DNA of 64,000 nucleotides, from the NCBI GenBank assembly GCA_009760885.1, contig CM019713.1, positions 2,747,031 to 2,811,030 on the forward strand. Direction: 5' to 3'. This stretch comes from Achatina immaculata (Eukaryota; Mollusca; Gastropoda; Stylommatophora; Achatinidae). The notes beneath the pieces were generated by a model that was given only the letters and a program-made list of their open reading frames with translations, was not told the origin of the DNA and searched no databases. Positions 55,463 through 64,000 of the stretch are shown one piece after another. A program made the position numbers and the translations under genes. The stretch's first letter is position 1; each line of letters starts with the position of its first letter.

Positions 55463-56387
55463 GATATACTTCATTAATTCATTTGTATGTCCCTTGCGGA
55501 ACTTTGCCTCCATAATAGCACTCCTGTAGGCCTCTCGGTTGTGAGCAAGATGGCCTGTTGCTGGTGCATCCATTTGCAGATCATCAACGATATTTTGTAG
55601 CAATCTTTGCCTTGGTCTTCCTCTCTTTATTTTTCCCATTATGTACCCTTCCAAGACGGTCTTCTCTATATTATCATGACGTTTAATGTGTCCAAAATAT
55701 TTAAGTTTTCTCTCTTTAATTCTCTTTACTAGGCAGTCCTCTTTAATATTAAGTTCTTGTAGTATGGATAACACATCTTTATCAATGAATGTTAGAAAAC
55801 GAGTCCTAAAATGCTATATTGAGCCTATCTTGTTATATGGAAGTGAATCATGGACAATAGGCAAGTCTGCACAAAAATCATTGGAAGCAGCAGAAATGTG
55901 GTTTATTAGAAGAATGTTACGAATCCCCTGGACAGCAAAAATAACTAATGAAGAATGTATGAGAAGAGCTGGAGAGACAAAAAAACATTGTCAGAAAGAT
56001 AAGAGAGAGACAATGTACTTTCATAGGACATGCAATGAGAAGAGGGGGCATTGAAAATATTATAACAACAGGAAAAATAGAAGGAAGAAGATCAAGAGGA
56101 AGACCAAGAGAAATGATACTGGACAGTCTGACGGGATGGTGTGAGAGGAGATCACCAACTGAACTGATGGCCTGCATGAAGGATCGGGTACTCTGGAGAA
56201 GCATAATAGCCAACGCCAGTCGGCACGGCACCTGATGATGATGAGTATGGATATATTTGTTCTTTTTTGTATCCATGATATTTGAAGAACTTTTATGTAG
56301 CATTTACATTCAAAGACATTTACGTGTTTGTCATCTGTTTTGTTAAGTGCCCAGGTCTCACAGGCATATGTTGCGATGGGAAAGATG
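55463..56387 (-). mobile_element. LINE-A copy inserted in mariner 3' region
   Basis: Pieces 55463-55770 and 56254-56387 join into one LINE-A end: WTLNKT-like start, FECKCYIKVLQIS-like part, then after the nested element LQELNIKEDCLVKRIKERKL, YFGHIKRHDNIEKTVLEGY and NREAYRSAIMEAKFRKGHTN. It is interrupted by LINE-E. Confidence 0.85.
55771..56243 (+). mobile_element. LINE-E 3' portion nested in LINE-A
   Basis: Reads RVLKCYIEPILLYGSESWT, AAEMWFIRRMLRIPWTAK, then after a frameshift RGGIENIITTGKIEGRRSRG, RPREMILDSLTGW, and ends IIANASRHGT with a stop. The tail tgatgatgatgag follows at once. Flanked by the 10-bp duplication agtatggata at 55761-55770 and 56244-56253. The protein end resembles LINE-D (AYAKRHGT). 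Confidence 0.9.
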
Positions 56388-57608
56388 CACTTACATATAC
56401 CTAAAATTCATCGAAATAACATCCTTGAACATCTGTACACCGTTGCCAGCGTTTCTGCCACGCGTCGTAGCCCTCCGGGAAGTCTTGAACAGGGATCTCC
56501 TTCAAAGTCCTCGTCACGGTAGTTTGGACGTCATTAACAGTCACAAAACGGTGACCTATCAAGCTTGATTTGGCCGGGGGAAACAAACCAAAAAAAGTCA
56601 GCCGGGGCCAAGTCCGGGCTGTAGGGAAGTTGACACAGCGTTGTCACGGTTTGTTTCAACAGAAGCTCTCTCAATAGCAGCGACACATGGTTAGGCGCAT
56701 TATCGTGATGAAGAACCAGATGTTGGTGATCTTAGGTTGGACTCGCGTGATTCTTTTCTTCAGCCGTTTAAGCACTTTCACGTAAAATGTTGCGTTGACC
56801 ATTGTCCGCGTGGTGCGAACTCCTTATGGACAACACCTTTAGAATAAAAAAAAAACAATGAGCATTGAATTCGTCTTCGATTTGCTGATTCGAGCCTTCT
56901 TTGTTCGAAGAGACTCGGTAACGTGGCACTCAGAACTCTGTATTTTCATCTCCGGATCGTACTCAAAGACCCACGTTTCATCACCGGTTATAATTTTCTC
57001 CAAAAAAATCAGATTCACTTCTCACACTGTCCAAAAGCTCACGAGAAATCGATACATGGTTTTTCTTCTGTTCGTCGCTCAAAACCTTAGGAACAAATCT
57101 GGCACAAATTTTCCCCATGTGACGATTTCATGCACAATGAATTTTGGAAGTCCCACTTGATCTGTTATCAATCTAAGACTCAGTCGTCGGTCAGAGTCCA
57201 AAACCGCTTTCACTTTAACAGCATTGTCGGAAGTGTGAGACGTTTTTGGGCGCCCTTTGTGTTGTTCATCCTCGACGCTCTCGCTTCTTTCGTTGATTTC
57301 CATAAAGCATCCTTTCCGTAGGCTTTCTGTATCACATCAAGCGTATCAGTAGCGGATTTTTCAAGTTTAACACACAATTTTATCGCGTATCGCTACTTGT
57401 GTCAGATCTGCATTTTGACCGTTACGAGACGCTTAAACAGCTGTCCATTTCGCAAGCGATCCGAACTCTGTAAAAGCTCAGAACCAAATGACGAGATATC
57501 GATCTATTACATAACATACCCCACTAACCTTCAGGCCCGGAGAATCTACCATCCCTCCGCCTCTGCTGTTTGGTTCAATAAAATAAATCTCATTACTTAC
57601 TGGATATC

Positions 57609-57917
<309 letters not shown>

Positions 57918-58163
57918 AAAGGTTCCTTCAAAACCGTCTTAAAAAACGAAAACATAATAACTAGTAAACGCTAATTCCATTGTACAAATGAGCTGAAAAA
58001 AGTGAAGAGAATTTTTACTCCATTTAAAAAAATGCTGAAAATGCCCTAAACAGCCAGCAGTTTGTAGCCCAGAACATCATGGCTATCACCCCCACCCTTC
58101 TTTTTTGTCGGATTTGGCTTCCTGCGAATTTTTCTGTTCTCAAAAATGAAGACGAAGATGAAA

Positions 58164-58400
58164 ATGTACCCTTTTGACAATACTGAGGATATCCAGATGT
58201 AATTGCAGGTAATCTTCGACAGACAGCTTCATCATCGAAACAGAATTCCAGAGAGCGTTTCAGAAATGGAGGGAGCGTTGAGACCTCTGTATCCGTGCTC
58301 AAGGGAACTATTTCCATGGTGACGGTGGCCAGTAAGACCAGTGATGAGTTTTTTTTTTTAAGACTTGTGTGGAAAATTTCCAACACACCTCGAAATGCAT
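58164..58400 (-). CDS. Unrecognised cysteine-containing candidate exon
   Basis: A minus-strand open segment includes SSLVLLATVTMEIVPLS, then FCFDDEAVCRRLPAI and GYPQYCQK, and meets a GT donor (gtacat) in phase 1 near 58164. Hydrophobic start, spaced cysteines and the phase resemble a secreted-protein exon. I do not recognise the family, and the start codon and upstream exon are unclear. It could be chance. Confidence 0.25.
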
Positions 58401-58989
58401 TAACACTGCGCATGTGGAGTGTATGTTAAATCCTCCACTAAACATCATCTCTGAGTGGAATGAACTCTAGAAAAAAACGTTCTTTTGGCGTCTTGACTGG
58501 GCTACAAACCCAGACTGACCTCTGAGTGAGTCATGACGCCGTGGAGGCCCACCAGATCGTCAGTGTTTTAAAGGACCGAAACGTTTGCCTGGAAAGGGAG
58601 GACTTCTCTGGCGATCTGTGGAGCAATGTACTCTCTAAGATCTTTCAGTTCGTGTGCAAAATGTTCAAATCATGTGCAATTGTGTTTTCAGAAAACATTT
58701 TGTGTGTAAATGTGTGTTGTAATCTCACATGATAATATACAGTTTAATCATTTTCCTAAAGAAATAATAGAAATCTGAAAAACAAACTCTTGTAACCATC
58801 ATATTCAGTGCTATTATTACAGCGTAGAGTTACATAAGAAAACTTACAAATAAAAGTAGTAGTTTCACTTCCCCCGTTTGATGCCAGGGACCTGGGCACA
58901 TGCCTGTGAGGCAAAGAATAGGACCACTGTACCCTACCACGCATGATCGTGAATGGCGACTACGGAATGTTCCGCATAGGGCCAGCAAC

Positions 58990-60660
58990 CCTATTTGGTA
59001 AAAAAAACAAACCGTCACACTGCTACAGAAACAGAAACAAAGGAAAAAAACCCAGATGGAAAGAGAAACACTCATCGGGAAATTGAGCCCATTAAGGTTA
59101 TCGATGAAAGCCAGTCACTGGAAGTTCCCAGCCAGACTGCAGACCCCCTGGAACCTAAACACAAGATGCAAATAGGCATCTGGAATGTAAGAACACTTAA
59201 TCAAAATGGAAAACTGGCACAAACCATCAAGGAAATGCACAGATACAAACTAGACATACTAGGAATACAAGAAGCAAGATGGACAGGACAAGGCAAAAGG
59301 AAATTAACAACACAGCACACAGAAGATACAATAATATTGTCAGGTAAAGAGGTTAATCACGAGGGAGGAGTTGCAATGATTATGGCAAAAGAAGCACCAA
59401 GAGCATTGCTGAATTGGACCCCTATAAATGAGATATTGTTACATGCACGCTTCAACTCAGGATTCACGAAGCTGTCTGTTATAGTTTGTTATGTACCAAC
59501 AGAAGCAGCTGAAGAGGAATTACAAGAAGATTTTTGCAACAGCCTCCAAGCCACAGTAGAAACAATACCCAAGCAAGATATGCTACTCATCTTGGGCGAC
59601 TTCTATGCAAAAGCAGGTGAGGGAAATGAAGACAGAAGAAGAATCATGGGAAGAGAAGGAATCGGAGAAATAAATGAAATTGGAGAAAGACTGCGCAGGT
59701 TCTGCGAAGAAAACATGATGACCATCGAAGGGACAATTTTCCAACGTAAAAACATCTATAAAATGACTTGGAGGTCCCCAGACAAAATAACAGAAAGCCA
59801 AATTGATCACATACGGATAAATAACAAGTGGAAACGGTCACTACAAGATGTGAGAGCAAGGAAAGGAGCAGATGTAGGAAGAGATCACAACCTTCTGGTA
59901 GCAAAAATAAAACTAAAATTAAGGAAAGTCAAAATCGGAAAACTAAGGAAAGGTACGCTTTGATATAACAAAACTGAAAGACCAGCAAACAATAAATGAA
60001 TTCTCGATAATACTTAAGAACCGCTTCATTGTGTCCTACAAGACGAAGCAGAAATGTCCATACTAGAGTTCAATAAAATACAACTGGAAAGAGCGAAAGA
60101 GGTGCTGGGATATCGGAAAAGAAGAAAAGATGAATGGATAAGCAAGACCACATGGGAAACCATAGAGCAAGAAAGGAAATCACGAATAAATTACTGAGCA
60201 CCAAATCACAAACGCTGAAAGAATAAGTCTTAAATAAATTTTCACCAAAAAAAAAAAAAACAAACCTAACAAACAAACAAAAAACCAAAGAAGTGAAGGA
60301 ATCTTTCAGTCAAGATAAACGTCAATACTACGACAACATGGGAGAGCACCAGAGAAAGCAGCCTATGCGAACGACATGAAAACCATTTACAAAATCACAA
60401 AACAGAGGACAGGTAACTTCAGCACAAGATGTGAGAGTGCAGTAAGGACACGCAAGGGACAACAGATCAGTGGAGAAAGAGAAAAAAATTGAAAGATGGA
60501 GGGAACACTTTAACACCCTACTAAACAGAACACAAGTAGCATAAACAATAGACGTACCCGAAGCAAAAACGGAACTAAGCATCAATATAGGACCAATAAC
60601 AATAAGTGAAGTAAAGGGAGGCGATAAAGAAGCAAAATTAGACAGGGCACCCGGTGAAGA
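58990..60660 (+). mobile_element. LINE-C, endonuclease and RT start (single-copy part)
   Basis: The open frame 58995-59963 is an APE endonuclease: GIWNVRTLNQNGKLAQTI, LGIQEARWTGQGKRKL, VCYVPTEAAEEELQED, LLILGDFYAKAGEG (the usual GDFN has Tyr for Asn), TWRSPDK, QIDHIRINNKWK and ending GADVGRDHNLLVAKIK (usual SDH changed to RDH). Both changed residues are active-site positions, so the enzyme is probably inactive. A decayed Lys-rich linker follows to LDRAPGEDEVTAEMLK, the start of the RT. Confidence 0.88.
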
Positions 60661-61855
60661 TGAAGTGACTGCTGAGATGTTGAAAATAAAAGAGATAGAA
60701 ACACCAAAACAACTCTGTCGGATACTACAACAAATTTGGGATCTAGAAAAAAAGCTCCAGACGAGTGGAAAACTGGCCTTATAGTAAAACTACCAAAGAA
60801 GGGTGTCCTCAGAGATTGCAGGAACTGGAGAGGCATCACACTCCTGCCACTCACCAGCAAAATATTTTGCGGCATAATCATCAACAGAATTGTACCAGCG
60901 CTTGAGGGAACAATTAGGAAAGAGCAGACAAGATTTAGGAAAGGAAGATTTTGTATTGGTCACATATTTGTACTTAGACAAATATTAGAGCCAGCAAATA
61001 CGTGGCATAGCACAAAAGACGCACTGTTTATATATTCTGAGAAAGCCTTCGACAGTGTCAACAGAGATGCTCAGCCAACAATAAGATAGCATGGCCTCCC
61101 TCAAAAGAAAAGTGAATGTCATCAAAGTCCTAACTAGGGTTTTCAGTGCAAAGTGATCTGCGGAAAACACACATCCAACAGCTTTAGGGTACAAACAGGA
61201 TTGAAGAAAGGATTTTTACTATCACCAACATTATTTATCTTAGCAGTAGACTGGTTAATGAATGAGGCAACATCAGATAAACGCAGAGGATTACAATGGG
61301 CCCTCAACTCTGTACTGGAGGACCTTGACTTTGCCGACGGCATTTGTCTACTATCAAGCAGGTACAAAGTCATGCAAGACAAACTAACCCAAAATGCCAA
61401 CAAAAATAGGTTTAAAGATCAACGTAGGAAAGACAAAATTAATGAAGCAAAAAGTGAACAGCAGCAATATACTAAGAGTAGATAATAAGCTAGTGGAGGA
61501 GGTCAGTGAATTTGTAGTAGAGTAGTGGAAGTTGGAGACAGTACAGAGGACATCAACAACAGACTTACTAGAGCAAACCAGGTTTTTGCAGTGCTTCAAA
61601 CTATGTGAAAAAAAAATGAGCATGGAGACGAAAATCAGGATATTTAAGAGTAATGTTCTAAGTATACTACTCTATGGAAGTGAATGCTGGAAAATCACCA
61701 AACCTATAGAAAACAAGCTGAATTCTTTCTAGACAAAATGTTTACGAAGAATTAGAAGAACATTTTGACAAAACACCATAAGAAGCAACATCATGTTGGC
61801 AGAAATGTAAATGAAGCCACCGGCAACAGTTATTGAGGAAAGATGCCGGCGAAGG
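60661..61855 (+). repeat. LINE-C RT segment, tandem duplication copy 1
   Basis: 1195 bp repeated at 61856-63050 with no difference seen. Encodes PDEWKTGLIVKLPKKGVLRD, NWRGITLLPLTSKIFC, KEQTRFRKGRFCIGHIF, YSEKAFDSVNRD, TGLKKGFLLSPTLFILAVDW, LEDLDFADGICLLSSRY (second active-site Asp changed to Gly) and SECWKITKPIENKLNSF. Several stops. The junction is gcgaagg/tgaagtgac with gaag microhomology. Confidence 0.93.
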
Positions 61856-63050
61856 TGAAGTGACTGCTGAGATGTTGAAAATAAAAGAGATAGAAACACC
61901 AAAACAACTCTGTCGGATACTACAACAAATTTGGGATCTAGAAAAAAAGCTCCAGACGAGTGGAAAACTGGCCTTATAGTAAAACTACCAAAGAAGGGTG
62001 TCCTCAGAGATTGCAGGAACTGGAGAGGCATCACACTCCTGCCACTCACCAGCAAAATATTTTGCGGCATAATCATCAACAGAATTGTACCAGCGCTTGA
62101 GGGAACAATTAGGAAAGAGCAGACAAGATTTAGGAAAGGAAGATTTTGTATTGGTCACATATTTGTACTTAGACAAATATTAGAGCCAGCAAATACGTGG
62201 CATAGCACAAAAGACGCACTGTTTATATATTCTGAGAAAGCCTTCGACAGTGTCAACAGAGATGCTCAGCCAACAATAAGATAGCATGGCCTCCCTCAAA
62301 AGAAAAGTGAATGTCATCAAAGTCCTAACTAGGGTTTTCAGTGCAAAGTGATCTGCGGAAAACACACATCCAACAGCTTTAGGGTACAAACAGGATTGAA
62401 GAAAGGATTTTTACTATCACCAACATTATTTATCTTAGCAGTAGACTGGTTAATGAATGAGGCAACATCAGATAAACGCAGAGGATTACAATGGGCCCTC
62501 AACTCTGTACTGGAGGACCTTGACTTTGCCGACGGCATTTGTCTACTATCAAGCAGGTACAAAGTCATGCAAGACAAACTAACCCAAAATGCCAACAAAA
62601 ATAGGTTTAAAGATCAACGTAGGAAAGACAAAATTAATGAAGCAAAAAGTGAACAGCAGCAATATACTAAGAGTAGATAATAAGCTAGTGGAGGAGGTCA
62701 GTGAATTTGTAGTAGAGTAGTGGAAGTTGGAGACAGTACAGAGGACATCAACAACAGACTTACTAGAGCAAACCAGGTTTTTGCAGTGCTTCAAACTATG
62801 TGAAAAAAAAATGAGCATGGAGACGAAAATCAGGATATTTAAGAGTAATGTTCTAAGTATACTACTCTATGGAAGTGAATGCTGGAAAATCACCAAACCT
62901 ATAGAAAACAAGCTGAATTCTTTCTAGACAAAATGTTTACGAAGAATTAGAAGAACATTTTGACAAAACACCATAAGAAGCAACATCATGTTGGCAGAAA
63001 TGTAAATGAAGCCACCGGCAACAGTTATTGAGGAAAGATGCCGGCGAAGG
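61856..63050 (+). repeat. LINE-C RT segment, tandem duplication copy 2
   Basis: Second copy of 60661-61855, continuing into the element's own end at 63051. Confidence 0.93.
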
Positions 63051-63263
63051 TTGGGACATGTGCTCTGGATGATTGACGACTCACTGCTAAAAATAGCACT
63101 AAGATGGACACTACAGGGGAACAGAAGTAAGAGTAGGCCAAAGGAGACATGGAGAAGAACAAGAGAGAGGATATTGAGCAATAAAGGGCTCACCTGGGCA
63201 AGAGCGGGAAAAAAGGCAAAGGACAGAAGTTTGTGGAAAACCTTTGCGGAAGCCCCATGTGCC

Positions 63264-63313
<50 letters not shown>
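63051..63313 (+). mobile_element. LINE-C C-terminal end and (AG)n tail
   Basis: Reads RLGHVLWMIDDSLLKIALRW, TLQGNRSKSRPKETWRRT, RERILSNKGLTWARAGKKAK and DRSLWKTFAEAPCAF, then about 23 AG units. Here the tail follows directly in frame without the usual Leu-Gly-Thr stop, so the frame runs through the repeat. Confidence 0.9.
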
Positions 63314-63315
<2 letters not shown>

Positions 63316-63544
63316 ATTTAATTTTATTTGCGGGGCATATAAGCTTTCGTTCGAGGCATGACTTCTGTGTGTGTGCCCTGCCTCTCAGCTTAGAGGGACC
63401 ATTGCTGCAGATTGTGTTGTTATTTCACTCTCTATCTTTCCTTTTTTATTTCTTTTTTTAGTTTGGCTTTGCACTGATGTGTGTATAAGGGAAATATGAC
63501 AGTGTGTTGGCTGACGAATAACTATTGCCCCTTATACATGTCAG

Positions 63545-63955
63545 ACATTCACACTTATACTAGACATACAACCAACACTGACTTTCTACAACATTCACAT
63601 TTATACTAGACATACAACCAACACTGACTTTCTACAACATTCACATTTATACTAGACATACAACCAACACTGACTTTCTACAACATTCACATTTATACTA
63701 GACATACAACCAACACTGACTTTCTACAACATTCACATTTATACTAGACATACAACCAACACTGACTTTCTACAACATTCACATTTATACTAGACATACA
63801 ACCAACACTGACTTTCTACAACATTCACATTTATACTAGACATACAACCAACACTGACTTTCTACAACATTCACATTTATACTAGACATACAACCAACAC
63901 TGACTTTCTACAACATTCACATTTATACTAGACATACAACCAACACTGACTTTCT
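63545..63955. repeat. Minisatellite, 46-bp unit, nine near-identical copies
   Basis: Unit acattcacatttatactaga plus catacaaccaacactgactt and tctaca. Copies appear identical, so the array is young or homogenised. Confidence 0.95.
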
Positions 63956-64000
63956 GGCGTGTGGATCAAATATAGTAAAGACACAAAATATAATAACCTG

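Larger units (their letters stand above)
55405..57460 (-). mobile_element. Mariner-type element, decayed and interrupted by LINE-A and LINE-E
   Basis: Minus-strand transposase pieces: CVKLEKSATDTLDVIQKAYG, KDALWKS, SVEDEQHKGRPKTSHTSDNA, VLDSDRRLSLRLITDQVGL, then GDETWVFEYDPE, a decayed HHDNAP-like part, and GHRFVTVNDVQTTV, QDFPEGYDAWQKRWQRCTDV with stop at 56400. The order equals a mariner transposase (DD34D type). The 3' end with acacaaggtgtgtccgg is at 55407, and a LINE-A copy sits between the stop and this end. The opposite terminal repeat was not found. Confidence 0.75.

Overview
This is eukaryotic, metazoan nuclear DNA: AT-rich, intron-bearing, full of dead retrotransposons and simple repeats, with no bacterial gene structure. 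The transposon types (APE-type LINEs with RTE-like proteins, a tRNA-headed SINE, mariner-type elements) and the Ly6 genes fit a lophotrochozoan, most likely a mollusc. That placement is inference, because no lineage-specific host gene is present.

Host genes. Two Ly6/uPAR-type genes lie in tandem on the minus strand. Gene 1 has exons at 13397-13349, 7254-7084 and 3363-3161. Gene 2 has exons at 31075-31003 (tentative), 29458-29306 and 28915-28635. Both have phase-1 introns at matching positions, a ten-cysteine three-finger domain and a hydrophobic C-terminus typical of GPI anchoring. An isolated signal-peptide exon (48140-48074) and a cysteine-containing open segment near 58.2-58.4 kb may belong to further minus-strand genes whose other exons were not found.

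Mobile DNA. Five LINE families, called A to E here, recur through the window. A ends in (GAAT)n, B in an ATAAG-type tail, C in (AG)n and E in (GAT)n. In each the simple-repeat tail starts at or just after the stop codon of the reverse transcriptase. Many copies are 5' truncated with 8-16 bp target-site duplications, and several are nested: B in B, C in D, and E in A in a mariner. Other elements are a U2 snRNA-like retroposon and a second, U2-headed chimeric retroposon (both near 19.6-22.3 kb); a Penelope-like insertion built as a perfect 189-bp inverted repeat; a TIR-bounded deletion derivative of a Tc1/mariner-superfamily element; RNase H and zinc-knuckle fragments of other LINEs; and tRNA-derived SINEs.

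Duplications. About 855 bp is repeated on both sides of a LINE-B copy (7.3-9.6 kb), as if it were a giant target-site duplication. About 1.84 kb is duplicated at 18.6-22.1 kb with a breakpoint inside the U2-like element. A 1195-bp tandem duplication with no difference seen lies inside LINE-C at 60.7-63.05 kb.

Tandem repeats. About twenty unrelated minisatellites (units of 15 to 85 bp) and several long tetranucleotide arrays fill much of the remainder. Those with periods divisible by three create long spurious reading frames, the longest at 49.05-50.6 kb. No operon-like or defence system was found; the most unusual material is the snRNA-derived retroposons and the atypical retrotransposon junctions.
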